Positions 1 to 9,111 of a stretch of 64,000 nt of DNA are shown here, one piece after another. The stretch comes from Aquabacterium sp. OR-4. Its GTDB lineage: Bacteria > Pseudomonadota > Gammaproteobacteria > Burkholderiales > Burkholderiaceae_C. A program made the translations under genes and the position numbers. Under the pieces are notes generated by a model. That model ran no database searches. It saw only the letters and a list, made by a program, of their open reading frames with translations, and had not been told where the DNA came from. Location: contig NZ_JAOCQD020000004.1 in the NCBI RefSeq assembly GCF_025290835.2, positions 248,001 through 312,000 on the forward strand, in the 5' to 3' direction. Numbering within the stretch: the first letter of the stretch is position 1; each line of letters opens with the position of its first letter.

Positions 1-831
<831 letters not shown>

Positions 832-900
832 CCTCGGCTGACGCCGGCTGAGCGCGCGCCCGGCCGGCGCCGGAATGTCGCAAACCCGCCATTCCGGCGC

Positions 901-917
901 TGGCACCGAACCTGCAT
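901..917 (+). promoter_or_regulatory. Sigma-54 -24/-12 promoter of nifE
   Basis: The sequence TGGCACCGAACCTGCAT has GG at 902-903 and GC at 914-915, which is the exact 12-bp register of RpoN promoters. It deviates from TGGCAC-N5-TTGC only by C for T in the -12 element. The nifE start is 38 bp beyond the GC. A TGT-N10-CCA half-match at 876-891 resembles a NifA site but lies too close to the promoter to be a normal upstream activator sequence. Confidence 0.75.
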
Positions 918-951
918 TCACGGCCGATCCACCGCCCCCTGGAGAGCCGCC

Positions 952-2409
952 ATGTCTGCCTCACTGAACGCCAAGATCGCCGAAGTCTTCGACGAACCCG
1001 GCTGCGACAAGAACCAGGCCAAAAGCGAGAAAGAGCGCAAGAAGGGCTGCACCAAGCAGCTCACGCCCGGTGCCGCGGCCGGTGGCTGCGCCTTTGACGG
1101 CGCCAAGATCGCGCTGCAGCCCATCGTCGACGTGGCCCACCTGGTGCACGGCCCGATCGCCTGCGAGGGCAACAGCTGGGACAACCGCCACAGCGCCAGC
1201 TCGGGCGAGAGCACCTACCGCACCGGCTTCACCACCGACATCGGCGAGATGGACGTGATCTACGGCGGCGAGAAGCGCCTGTTCAAGGCGGTGCGCGAGA
1301 TCAAGGAGAAGGTCAATCCGCCGGCCATCTTCGTGTACCAGACCTGCGTCACCGCGCTGATCGGCGACGACATCGAGGCGGTGTGCAGACGAGCCACCGA
1401 GAAGTTCGGCCTGCCGGTGATTCCGGTCAACGCGCCGGGTTTTGCCGGCCCCAAGAACCTGGGCAACAAGCTGGGCGCCGAGGCCCTGCTCGACCATGTG
1501 GTGGGCACCCTCGAGCCCGAGTTCACCACGCCCTACGACATCAACATCATCGGCGAGTACAACCTCTCGGGCGAGCTGTGGCAGATCAAGCCGCTGCTCG
1601 ACGCCCTGGGCGTGCGCGTGCTCAGCTGCATCAGCGGTGACGGCCGCTACAAGCAGGTGGCCAGCGCCCACCGCGCCAAGGCCAACATGATGGTCTGCAG
1701 CAAGAGCATGATCAACATCGCCACCAAGATGGAGAAGCGCTGGGGCATCCCGTACTTCGAGGGCAGCTTCTACGGCATCGGCGACATGAGCGAGACGCTG
1801 CGCGAGATCGCCCGCCTGCTGGTGGCCACCGGCGCCGACCCCGAGTTGAAGGGCCGCACCGAGGCGCTGATCGCGCTGGAAGAGGCGCGCGCCTGGGGGC
1901 GCATCCGCGCCTACCGCGAGCGCCTGGCCGGCAAGAAGGTGCTGCTGATCACCGGCGGCGTGAAGAGCTGGAGCGTGGTGAGCGCACTGCAGGAAGCCGG
2001 CCTGGAAGTGGTGGGCACCAGCGTGAAGAAGAGCACCAAGGAAGACAAGGACAAGCTCAAGGCCCTGTTCGGCAGCGCAGAGGAAGCCGACGCCCACATG
2101 ATCGACGACATGACGCCGCGCCAGATGTACGCCATGCTGCGCGACGCCCAGGCCGACATCATGCTCAGCGGCGGCCGCAGCCAGTTTGTGGCGCTGAAGG
2201 CGCGCATGCCCTGGATGGACATCAACCAGGAGCGCCACCACGCCTTTGCCGGCTACGAAGGCATGGTGACCATGGTGGAAGAGATCGACAAGGCCCTGCA
2301 CAACCCGATGTGGGCCGAGGTGCGCAAGCCCGCGCCCTGGGATCTGGAAGACGCCCTGCTCAAGGCGCCAAGTGCCGAGCAGCTGGCGGCTGAGGCGGCG
2401 CCGGCCTGA
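952..2409 (+). CDS. nifE: Nitrogenase FeMo-cofactor scaffold subunit NifE
   Basis: NifE pairs with NifN as the alpha2beta2 scaffold on which the NifB-derived precursor is matured with Mo and homocitrate before insertion into NifDK. The 485-residue length is usual. The ligand-region cysteines typical of NifE are visible at C46 (GGCAFDG), C71 (GPIACEGNSWDNR), C132 (YQTCVTALIGDD) and C249 (MMVCSKS). The C-terminal WMDINQERHHAFAGYEGM block is also characteristic. A good Shine-Dalgarno (GGAGAG) precedes the ATG at 952, and a sigma-54 promoter lies at 901-917. The last 50 bp overlap the convergent diguanylate cyclase gene. Unusually, nifN is not the next gene; it lies 7.4 kb downstream with its own promoter. 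Confidence 0.97.
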   Translation: MSASLNAKIAEVFDEPGCDKNQAKSEKERKKGCTKQLTPGAAAGGCAFDGAKIALQPIVDVAHLVHGPIACEGNSWDNRHSASSGESTYRTGFTTDIGEMDVIYGGEKRLFKAVREIKEKVNPPAIFVYQTCVTALIGDDIEAVCRRATEKFGLPVIPVNAPGFAGPKNLGNKLGAEALLDHVVGTLEPEFTTPYDINIIGEYNLSGELWQIKPLLDALGVRVLSCISGDGRYKQVASAHRAKANMMVCSKSMINIATKMEKRWGIPYFEGSFYGIGDMSETLREIARLLVATGADPELKGRTEALIALEEARAWGRIRAYRERLAGKKVLLITGGVKSWSVVSALQEAGLEVVGTSVKKSTKEDKDKLKALFGSAEEADAHMIDDMTPRQMYAMLRDAQADIMLSGGRSQFVALKARMPWMDINQERHHAFAGYEGMVTMVEEIDKALHNPMWAEVRKPAPWDLEDALLKAPSAEQLAAEAAPA

Positions 2410-3562
2410 GCGGGGGCGCGGCCACGCGCACGCTGTCGCGGCCTTCGGCCTTGGCGCGGTACAGCGCCTCGTCGGCCAGGCGCAGCGCCGCCTCCCAGGA
2501 CGGCAGATCGCCAAAGGGCGGCGACACGCCGGCGCTCAGCGTGCAGCGCAGCAGCCCGCCCGACGGGCTGGGGTGGGCCTGCGCGGCCACGGCCTGGCGC
2601 ACGCGCTCGGCCAGCACCAGCGCGGCATCGGTACCGCCAACACAGCCCACCAGAAACTCCTCGCCGCCCAGGCGCGCCAGAAAGTCGCTGCCGCGCACCT
2701 CGGCCTGCAGCGCGGCCGCCACGGCGCGCAGCACCGCGTCGCCGGTGGCGTGGCCGTGCTGGTCGTTGACGCGCTTGAAGTGGTCGATGTCGAACTGGCA
2801 CCACACCAGCGGCAAGGCCGGTGGCCGCGCGGCGAAGTGCCGCTGCAGGGCCTCGTCGAGGCCCAGGCGGTTGAGCAGGCCGGTCAGGGGGTCGTGCGTG
2901 GCCAGCAGCTGCAGGCGGCCGTTCAGGCGCAGAAACACCATCCACAGCAGGTTGGGCCCCAGCACGACGCTGGCAAACGTGGAGTAGCCGTAGTAGATGC
3001 CCGCCAGCGGCCCGTTGAACAGCGGCGCCAGCCCGGCGCTGGCGGCCACCCACACCCGGGCCCCGGTGGTCAGGCCCATCAGGCCGGTCACGGCGCACAG
3101 CACGGTGAGCGACAGGCGCATGTCGCCCTGCACCCGCCGGCTGCCGTGCAGCGCCATGGCCGACAGCACGAGGTAGTTGACCGCCAGCGCGGTGTTCAGC
3201 GCCACGTGTCGGCCCAGGTCTTGCCAGCCCAGCCAGGCCAGCAGCCAGAAGCCCGCGAACACGGCCGTGCCCAGTGCCCGCACCCGCGCACGCGGCGCCG
3301 ACTGGCCCACAAACTGGCGCAGGCCGGTGATGTACAGCAAGGTGGCCAGCACCATCAGCGTGTCGGGCAGCATGCTGAGCAGGCTGGTGCGCTGGTGGCC
3401 GGTGGCCAGGCGCACCAGGAAGGCCAGGCCGAACAGCATGGAGCCGATGGCAAAGCTGCGCATGCCCTGCGACTCGTCCATGCGACGCCCGATCAGGGCC
3501 AGCAGCAGGCCCACCGTGAACAGGTTGAGCCCGAGCAGAAGTACGACGGTCTGGGGGTCCAT
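2360..3562 (-). CDS. Membrane-anchored GGDEF diguanylate cyclase
   Basis: A 400-residue protein with an N-terminal multi-helix membrane region (about residues 5-215, roughly six hydrophobic segments) and a C-terminal GGDEF domain. The domain starts at LATHDPLTGLLNRLG and continues through FDIDHFKRVNDQHGHATGDAVL to the active-site signature LGGEEF and DEALYRAKAEGRD. The intact GGEEF loop predicts synthesis of cyclic di-GMP from GTP. I see no clear RxxD inhibitory site just before GGEEF. The sensor region has no recognisable ligand domain. The gene is convergent with nifE and overlaps its 3' end by 50 bp. It belongs to the non-nif block separating nifE from nifN, and a link with nitrogen fixation is not shown. 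Confidence 0.9.
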   Translation of the reverse strand: MDPQTVVLLLGLNLFTVGLLLALIGRRMDESQGMRSFAIGSMLFGLAFLVRLATGHQRTSLLSMLPDTLMVLATLLYITGLRQFVGQSAPRARVRALGTAVFAGFWLLAWLGWQDLGRHVALNTALAVNYLVLSAMALHGSRRVQGDMRLSLTVLCAVTGLMGLTTGARVWVAASAGLAPLFNGPLAGIYYGYSTFASVVLGPNLLWMVFLRLNGRLQLLATHDPLTGLLNRLGLDEALQRHFAARPPALPLVWCQFDIDHFKRVNDQHGHATGDAVLRAVAAALQAEVRGSDFLARLGGEEFLVGCVGGTDAALVLAERVRQAVAAQAHPSPSGGLLRCTLSAGVSPPFGDLPSWEAALRLADEALYRAKAEGRDSVRVAAPPLRPAPPQPPAARHLAP

Positions 3563-3756
3563 TCAGCGCTGCGGTGGCGCTGCGATTATTGGCGCCACCG
3601 CTGGCGCCGCACGCCCCGCGATGCCCGGTAAAACCCGGCCGCAGGCGCAGGCGGACCAAACTGGCCTGAACGCCGCGGTGGCCGGCAAGGGCCTGCCGCC
3701 AGCGGCCCGGGCGGCTAAAGTGGCGGCCCTCATCCACTGCCACGCTGCCCTGCCCC

Positions 3757-4065
3757 ATGGCCTTTGCCGACATGCTCGCCACCCTGCCCGACGTCAGCCA
3801 CCTCGCCGCGCTGCGCCTGATCGACGCCAGCGGCGCCGTGGTGGCCACGCTCGAGAACAAGCCCGGCCAGGCCGGCTCGGTGCGCGTGTACCACGCGCTG
3901 GCGCAGCGCCATGGCGGCGCGATCACGCCGGCCGCGGCGGCCGAGGGCCTGGGCTTGTACGCCGAGCACACGGCCGATGCGCGGGCCCATCCCGGCAAGC
4001 ACCCCAACATCGACCGCCTGCTCACGCTGGCCGCGCCGCTGCAGGTGGTGCTGGTGCCGGCCTGA
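3757..4065 (+). CDS. DUF2322 family protein
   Basis: A 102-residue soluble protein without signal peptide or membrane segment. From memory, its sequence pattern (NKPGQAGSVRVYHAL, then AEGLGLYAEHTADARAHPGK and HPNIDRL) matches the short proteobacterial family DUF2322, whose function is unknown. The family name is recalled and not checked by search. It is a single-gene unit inside the nifE-nifN gap, on the nif strand, with no strong Shine-Dalgarno before the ATG at 3757. A long overlapping frame on the opposite strand shows no family features. No catalytic residues can be assigned. Confidence 0.65.
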   Translation: MAFADMLATLPDVSHLAALRLIDASGAVVATLENKPGQAGSVRVYHALAQRHGGAITPAAAAEGLGLYAEHTADARAHPGKHPNIDRLLTLAAPLQVVLVPA

Positions 4066-4105
4066 AGGCGGGCGGTGGCTCAGGCCCTGGCGGCGCGGGG
4101 CGCCC

Positions 4106-4530
4106 TCACAGCTCGCCCAGCGCCATCTGCGACAGCAGGTCGGGCTGCATCAGCTCGTTGAGCATCGGATCAGGCCGCCACCACCAGGCGGCCAGGGCCA
4201 CGGCCAGGCCCAGCGCCAGCAGGCCCGCCAGCAGCCAGGGCTGGCGGCGCCGGCCGCCCCAATGCAGGGTGGCGCCGCTGCCGTGCAGGCCGGGGCTGCC
4301 GCCCAGCGCCAGGGCCTCGGGCGCATGCGCGGCCGCATGGTGCTGGCGCCATTGCGCCAGCACGCGGGCCTGCAGCGCGTGGCTGTGGTCGGCCGCCGCC
4401 GCGGCGCCGCTTTGCAGCTGCTGCTGCAAGGCGTGGCGCAGTGCGGCGTCGGTGGGCGCGGGGGCCGGCGCGGGGCCGGCGTGGGTGTGGGCGCGGGGCC
4501 AGGCTGGGGCAGGTGCGGATCGGGGCTCAT
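4106..4530 (-). CDS. Anti-sigma-like membrane protein (DUF3619-like), apparent frameshift
   Basis: An ATG at 4530 overlaps the stop of the upstream sigma-factor gene (ATGA), as expected for a coupled sigma/anti-sigma pair. Read from that ATG the frame becomes an arginine/proline-rich shadow. The convincing protein lies one frame away: DAALRHALQQQL, an amphipathic N-terminal segment, a single membrane helix (WLLAGLLALGLAVALAAWW) and a C-terminus DLLSQMALGEL. Restoring one C in a C-run near 4472-4475 would join the two as one Pro/Ala-rich linker. I therefore annotate one gene with a one-base deletion that is either real or an assembly error. The likely role is membrane anti-sigma factor for the adjacent ECF sigma. 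DUF3619 is the nearest family I recall, with moderate certainty. Confidence 0.55.
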
Positions 4531-5237
4531 CGCAGGTTCTCCGGGGCCAGGCTGCGTTTGAGGGCCTGCCGGGCCCGGTGCAGCAGCTGGTGGGCGGCAT
4601 TGGTGTCGAGATCCAGCGCGGCCGCGATCTCGGGCACGCTGGCATCGGCATAGGCCCACATCGCCAGGGCCATGCGCTGGCGCGCCGGCAGGGCCCGCAG
4701 CGCAGCCTGCAGCGACGCGGCTGCCGGCCCGGCGGTGGCGCCGTCGCTGTTGCCATCGGCCACGGCATCCAGCCCCGCCTGCCGGGCATCGGCCAGGGTG
4801 GTGAGGGCCTCGGGCTCGGTGGCCAGTTCGCGGCGCTGGGTCAGCAGGCTCTTGCAGCGGTTGATGACGATGGTGTTGAAGTAGGTGGCCAGCGTGGCGC
4901 CGAGCCGGGCGTCGGGGCGGCTGCGCCACAGGCGCAGAAAGGCCTCCTGCACCATGTCTTCGGCATCGGCGCGATCGCGCAGCAGCTGCAAGGCCAGGCC
5001 CAGGGCCTGCGGCGTGAGCTGGCGCACCAGCGCGGTGGCGGCCGGCGCATCGCCGGCGCAGGCGCGCTGCCACAGCACCCAGTCGTCCACCGGCATGGCC
5101 GCGGCCGCCAGGCGGCCCAGCCAGCGTGCCAGGCGGTTGCGCGGCGGGGTGCCGGTGCCGGCGGCCGCCGCGGGGCCAGCGGGCGCGGCGGGGGCAGGCG
5201 CATCCAGCGCGGGGAGTTCACTGGCCGGATCGAACAT
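4527..5237 (-). CDS. RNA polymerase sigma factor, ECF type
   Basis: A 236-residue sigma-70 family protein. It has a long Ala/Pro-rich N-terminal extension (about 45 residues), then sigma region 2 with RDRADAEDMVQEAFLRLWR and YFNTIVINRCKSLL. Region 4 follows, with LPARQRMALAMWAYADASVPEIAAALDL and the HTH end HQLLHRARQALKR. It probably redirects RNA polymerase to a small regulon controlled by the membrane protein encoded immediately downstream, whose ATG overlaps its stop codon. The DUF3106 gene ends 14 bp upstream, so the genes form one minus-strand operon with DUF1501 and DUF1800. The target promoters are not recognisable here. Confidence 0.85.
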   Translation of the reverse strand: MFDPASELPALDAPAPAAPAGPAAAAGTGTPPRNRLARWLGRLAAAAMPVDDWVLWQRACAGDAPAATALVRQLTPQALGLALQLLRDRADAEDMVQEAFLRLWRSRPDARLGATLATYFNTIVINRCKSLLTQRRELATEPEALTTLADARQAGLDAVADGNSDGATAGPAAASLQAALRALPARQRMALAMWAYADASVPEIAAALDLDTNAAHQLLHRARQALKRSLAPENLR

Positions 5238-5251
5238 CGTGGTGCCCGGCC

Positions 5252-5712
5252 TCAGTCTTGCGGCAGTTTTTCGCGCAGGGCGCGGCGTTCTTCGGGGCTC
5301 AGCTTGTCGAGCATGACGCGGCGCTGCTGGGCCAGCTCGCGGCGCTGCTCGGGCGTCATGGCCTGGATTTGCTGGCGGCGCTCGTCGGCCACGCGCTGGC
5401 GCTGCTCGGGGCTCATGGCGTCCCAGCGCTCGCGGGTCTGGGCCATCAGGGCCTGGCGCTGCTGCGGGCTCATGGTTTCGAGGCGCTGGCGCAGCAGGCG
5501 GCGGAACTCCTGCCGCTCGGCCGGCGTGGCCTGCTGCAGCTGGCGCTTGAGCGCGGCGCGGCGCTGGTCTTGCTGGGCCGGGGTGAGCGCGGCCCAGTCA
5601 GCGGGGTCGGGCACCTCGGGCGCGGCGGCGCGGGCCGACAGGCCGGCGCCGCACAGCAGCGCCGCCGCCAGCAGCAGGGCGGGCCACGGGGGCGGATGGA
5701 GGGCAGGCGCAT
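5252..5712 (-). CDS. Secreted Gln/Arg/Glu-rich DUF3106-like protein, apparent 5' frameshift
   Basis: The body (5614 to 5252) is a charged helical repeat protein built from 'MSPQQRQAL / MSPEQRQRV / MTPEQRREL / LSPEERRAL' units, typical of DUF3106 proteins and of heavy-metal-resistance-like periplasmic proteins. In the same frame upstream is a clear signal-peptide core (WPALLLAAALLCGAGLSARA) but no start codon. An ATG at 5712 (MRLPSIRP) is one frame off. Adding one C to the five-base run at 5688-5692 joins them into a normal signal peptide. If no frameshift exists, translation would have to start at the GTG at 5614 and the protein would stay cytosolic. It is probably a periplasmic partner of the sigma/anti-sigma pair 14 bp downstream. 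Confidence 0.6.
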
Positions 5713-5738
5713 CGCAGGCATGGGCTGGGCCAGGGGAT

Positions 5739-5786
5739 GGGTGGTGGAGCGGGTGGTGGAGCGGGTGGTGGAGCGGGTGGTGGGGC
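5739..5786. repeat. Four tandem 12-bp repeats
   Basis: Three exact copies of GGGTGGTGGAGC and a fourth with one change (GGGTGGTGGGGC) run head to tail. They lie in the gap between the DUF1501 gene and the DUF3106-like gene. This simple G-rich repeat may form non-B structure. I see no promoter consensus in it. Confidence 0.9.
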
Positions 5787-5845
5787 GGAAGGCGGGCCGG
5801 GCGGTCAGGCGGATGGTGGCGCGCACGCGCCGGCCGGCACGCGGC

Positions 5846-7108
5846 TCAGGCTCGCCACAGCTGCGCATCATCGAACACCGGCGCGCCCGGCAGGATGCCG
5901 GCCCTCAATTGCGCCTGCGACAGGCCGAACTGGCGCTGCAGCAGCGCGCCGATGACGGCACGGATGTCCTGCGTGGGGCGCAGGTCGCGGCGGTCGAGCA
6001 ACTGGGCGGGGGCCAGGCCGGGCCAGTCGGTCAGCACGCGGCCGCCAGCCACCGCGCCGCCGGCCAGCAGGGCCACGCCGCCGCTGCCATGATCGGTGCC
6101 GCCGCTGCCGTTCAAGACCGCGGTGCGGCCAAACTCGGTCATCACCAGCACGCTGGTGCGCGCCCAGTGCGGGCCCAGCGCGCTGCGCAGCGCGGCCAGG
6201 CCGTCGTCCAGCGCGGCCAGCTGGCGCTGCAGGCGGCCGGCCTGCTGGGTGTGGGTGTCCCAGCCGCCGGCTTCGAGCCAGGCCACGCGCGCACCGCGCT
6301 CGGCCGACAAGAACGCCCCGGCCTGCCTCGCCAGCGCCGCCAGGCCGTTGGCCTGGCCTGCGTCCATGCCGGCTATGCCCGCCCCTGCGGCCATGCCGGC
6401 CTCGCGGGCCAGGCCCTGCTGCTGCAGCGCCTTGGCCCAGGCATCGGCCAGCGCGCGGTCGTCGCCATAGAGCTGGCCCACGCGGGCCAGCAGGTCGTCG
6501 CTGCCGGGGGCGCGGCGGCTGGGGGTCCAGGTGCTGGCCTGCTCGGCGCCGCGCAGGGCCACCGGCATGGCCGGGCTCAGCGCCACCGCAGGCCGGCCGC
6601 TGGCCTGCAGCGCCCGCCCCAGCCAGCCGGTCTGCAGCGCAAAGGGCCGCTCGCCGCCGCTTTCCAGCAGCTGCTGGGCGTCGAAGTGCGAGCGTTCGCG
6701 GTAGGCGCTGGCCACGGCGTGCAGGATCAGCAGCTGACCCTGGCCCCACCACTGGTGCAGCTGGGCCAGCGCCGGGTGCAGCGCGAACAGGGTGCCGGGC
6801 AGCAGGCGGGGCTCGGCGCCGGCGGGCGATGCGGCGGCAGCGCTGCCCTCGTTGGCGGTGCCGGGCTGCGGCGCTGCCGCGGCCTGGCCGCGCAGCGCGG
6901 CCCAGGCCGGATCGCCCACGGCCGGCACGGCGGCCAGGCCGTCGAGCGCGCCGCGCAGCATCAGCACCACCAGGCGCGGCGACAGCGCGTCGTCGCTGCC
7001 GGCGGCCAGGGCCAGGCGGGCCGGCAGGGCGGTGGCGCCCAGGCCGGCGGCCAGCCAGTGCAGCGCGGCGCGGCGGCCCAGGGTGGGGTTGGCGGGCATG
7101 GCAATCAC
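5846..7108 (-). CDS. DUF1501 family secreted protein (sulfatase-like fold)
   Basis: A 420-residue protein with an N-terminal twin-arginine signal (GRRAALHWLAAGLGATALPARLALA). It has the family motifs LVVLMLRGALDGLAAVPAVGD, ALHPALAQLHQWWGQGQLLILHAV, the RSHFDAQQLLESG segment, the WLEAGGWDTHTQQ motif and VLVMTEFGRTAVLNGSGGTDHGSGGVALL. Proteins of this family have an alkaline-phosphatase/sulfatase-like fold and are typically encoded directly after a DUF1800 gene, as here. The ATG overlaps the DUF1800 stop by 4 bp. The product is presumably exported folded by Tat. The enzymatic activity of the family is not established. MIAMPAN may start at either Met. Confidence 0.88.
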   Translation of the reverse strand: MIAMPANPTLGRRAALHWLAAGLGATALPARLALAAGSDDALSPRLVVLMLRGALDGLAAVPAVGDPAWAALRGQAAAAPQPGTANEGSAAAASPAGAEPRLLPGTLFALHPALAQLHQWWGQGQLLILHAVASAYRERSHFDAQQLLESGGERPFALQTGWLGRALQASGRPAVALSPAMPVALRGAEQASTWTPSRRAPGSDDLLARVGQLYGDDRALADAWAKALQQQGLAREAGMAAGAGIAGMDAGQANGLAALARQAGAFLSAERGARVAWLEAGGWDTHTQQAGRLQRQLAALDDGLAALRSALGPHWARTSVLVMTEFGRTAVLNGSGGTDHGSGGVALLAGGAVAGGRVLTDWPGLAPAQLLDRRDLRPTQDIRAVIGALLQRQFGLSQAQLRAGILPGAPVFDDAQLWRA

Positions 7109-8484
7109 CTCCGTTGGAATTCAGGGCTGGCCAGCCACAGGGCCAGGGCCTGGGCGCCGCTTTCGGCGCGATCGATCTGCTGCTGGGTGGCGGCGCTCAG
7201 GTCGTCGCCCAGGCTCAGCGGCGCCAGGCGGCGGGCGTCGGCCTGGTTGGCATGGCTGGCGGCAAAGCGCTCGGCCCATTGCACGCGCTTGAACAGCGCG
7301 TCGGGCGACAGCCAGTCTTCGCTGCGGTCGGGCCAGCCCTGCGGCGAGGGTGCGCGGCCCAGGCTCTGGCCCATGGCCTGCACTGCCTGCACGCCGGCCT
7401 GCAGCTGGGCGTCGCCAAAGGGCAGCTTGAGCATGCGGTGGGCCGAGAGCAGCAGCTCGTCGGGGCGCTTGAACTTGGGCGGATGGTCGGGCCGCCAGGT
7501 CTGCGGGTGCGTGAACAGCGCCAGCGCGGTGGCACGCAGGTCGCCATCGCTGGCGCGAAAGGCCGCGGCCACCGCCGCCACCAGGGCCGGCGGCGGCGCA
7601 TCGGTGACGAAATGGCGTGCCAGCTTGGTGGCCAGGTGCTGCGCCGTGGCCGGGTGGCGGCTGAGCTCGAGCAGCAGCGCGTCAAGCGCCTGCGGGCCTT
7701 CGTCATAACGCCTGCCCAGCACGGTCTTGGGGCCGGGCTGGTGCAGCGTGGCCTGGAACACGGCCTGGCCATCGCTGCCGTAGCGCACCGTCCAGCCGGT
7801 GAGCAGGCGCGCGGTTTCGGTGACATCGGCCTGGGTGTAGCCGGCGCCCACGCCCAGGGTGTGCAGCTCGAGCAGCTCGCGTGCGAGGTTTTCGTTCAGG
7901 CCGCGCTGGCGGCGCTGGCCGGCGCGTGAATCGGGGCCCATCGACTGGGCGTTGTCGAGGTACAGCAGCATGGCCGGGTGCAGGGTCGAGGCCTTCAGCA
8001 GATCGACAAAACGGCCCTGGGCCTGCGGCCGGATGGCCTCGTGCTCGTGCGGCCACACCAGGCCCAGCGTGCTGCCCTTGGTGGCCGCCACGCAGAAGTG
8101 GTTGGACCAGAACTGCGCCCAGCGCTCGGCCACCGGCGCCTCGGTGCGCACGGTGTGCTGCCAGCGGCGCTGCAGGCCGTCGAGGTTGAGCTGGCGCAGC
8201 GCCTGGCGGGCCTCGCGGCGGGCCGGGTCGGCGCTGGCAGCGCTGCCCTGGCCGCTGGCGGCGGCGCTGCCGGCCGGCTGCGGCTGCAGCGCCGTGCGCA
8301 GCACCTCGCGGCTGATGCGCAGCGCGGCGGCGGCATCGGCCAGGCCGCGGGTATCGAAGGCGTTGGCGGCGGCGCTGTCGGCGCTGAACTGGGCCAGCAC
8401 CCAGGCCTGGGGATCGGCCTGCAGCGCGCGCAGGCTGGTCTCGGCATAACCGAACCGGTGGGCGGCAAGGGCGGCAGCGTGCAT
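7105..8484 (-). CDS. DUF1800 family protein
   Basis: A 459-residue protein starting MHAAALAAHRFGYAET, the typical DUF1800 opening. The frame runs 16 residues further upstream, but that extension is low-quality, so the ATG at 8484 is preferred. Family landmarks are RWAQFWSNHFCVAATKG, the AMLLYLDNAQSMGPDSRAG segment, NENLARELLELHTLGVGAGYTQADV and LATKLARHFVTDAPP. DUF1800 and DUF1501 proteins occur as pairs in many proteobacteria; their function is unknown and an extracytoplasmic role is inferred. This is the first gene of the minus-strand operon that ends with the ECF sigma factor. A symmetrical inverted repeat lies just upstream at 8516-8631. Confidence 0.87.
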   Translation of the reverse strand: MHAAALAAHRFGYAETSLRALQADPQAWVLAQFSADSAAANAFDTRGLADAAAALRISREVLRTALQPQPAGSAAASGQGSAASADPARREARQALRQLNLDGLQRRWQHTVRTEAPVAERWAQFWSNHFCVAATKGSTLGLVWPHEHEAIRPQAQGRFVDLLKASTLHPAMLLYLDNAQSMGPDSRAGQRRQRGLNENLARELLELHTLGVGAGYTQADVTETARLLTGWTVRYGSDGQAVFQATLHQPGPKTVLGRRYDEGPQALDALLLELSRHPATAQHLATKLARHFVTDAPPPALVAAVAAAFRASDGDLRATALALFTHPQTWRPDHPPKFKRPDELLLSAHRMLKLPFGDAQLQAGVQAVQAMGQSLGRAPSPQGWPDRSEDWLSPDALFKRVQWAERFAASHANQADARRLAPLSLGDDLSAATQQQIDRAESGAQALALWLASPEFQRR

Positions 8485-8515
8485 GGTGCGGCGGCGTTGG
8501 GGCCAGGGTGGCGAT

Positions 8516-8631
8516 GGTGCTTGAACCCGCACCGTGCCTTTGTCTTACGGCCCCGGCGATTTGCCCGAGCAATTTGCTCAGGCAAGGCAGCCTGGCGCGT
8601 AAGACCGGCCGGCGGCCCCGGTTCAAGCACC
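8516..8631. repeat. Nested concentric inverted repeats between divergent genes
   Basis: Three pairs of arms share one centre near 8573.5. The outer pair GGTGCTTGAACC (8516-8527) and GGTTCAAGCACC (8620-8631) is a perfect 12-bp inverted repeat. The middle pair GTCTTACG (8542-8549) and CGTAAGAC (8598-8605) is perfect over 8 bp. The inner arms TTGCCCGAGCAA (8561-8572) and TTGCTCAGGCAA (8574-8585) have one mismatch and are offset by half a base. The element lies between the DUF1800 operon and the divergent secreted-protein gene. Confidence 0.85.
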
Positions 8632-8697
8632 AGGCCCGCCACCCCGGCGCCGCCCTGCCCCCACCCACCGGTTTGCCGGCCCCACTGGAGTTGCCCG

Positions 8698-9081
8698 ATG
8701 AAGACCCTGACCCTTGCCCGCCTGGGCCTGCCCCTGCTGGCCGCCACCCTGGCCACGCTGCTGCTGACCCAGCCGGCGCCCGCCCAGGCCGCCACGGCCG
8801 CCGCCCTGCCCGACGCGGCCAGCGCAGCCCAGCAGCAGCGGGTGGACCGGCGCCAGGCGCACCAGAGCGCCCGCATCGCCTCGGCCGCCGACAGCGGTGC
8901 CCTCACCGCGCGCGAGCAGCGCCGCCTGCAGCACCAGCAGGCCGCCACCGCCCGCATGGAGCAGCGCACCGAGGCCGATGGCCAGGTCACGCGGCGCGAA
9001 GCCGTGCGCCTGGAGCGCCAGCAAGACCAGAACAGCCGCGCCATCCGCCGCCAGGCGCACGACGCCCAGACCCGGCCCTGA
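8698..9081 (+). CDS. Small secreted Arg/Gln-rich protein
   Basis: A 127-residue protein with a clear Sec signal peptide (MKTLTLARLGLPLLAATLATLLL, cleavage probably after PAQA near residue 31). The mature part is highly charged and helical with two related units of about 30 residues. Each pairs a Gly/Asp-containing turn (ADSGALTAREQRRLQ and EADGQVTRREAVRLER) with a QQxxxSRxIxRQ helix. The pattern recalls short periplasmic proteins common in Burkholderiales that carry degenerate EF-hand-like loops. The name and any calcium-binding role are inference. A Shine-Dalgarno (GGAG at 8687) supports the ATG at 8698. It is transcribed away from the DUF1800 operon. Confidence 0.7.
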   Translation: MKTLTLARLGLPLLAATLATLLLTQPAPAQAATAAALPDAASAAQQQRVDRRQAHQSARIASAADSGALTAREQRRLQHQQAATARMEQRTEADGQVTRREAVRLERQQDQNSRAIRRQAHDAQTRP

Positions 9082-9111
9082 GCGGCGCCAGGCGGCGTCG
9101 CCCGGCGCGGT

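Noticed and set aside
876..891. TGT-N10-CCA as NifA site for nifE
   Set aside because: Imperfect second half, and only about 10 bp from the -24 element, too close for an upstream activator site.
961..2514. A 517-residue frame antisense to nifE
   Set aside because: Composition is Ala/Leu/His-rich without motifs, and nifE on the other strand is certain.
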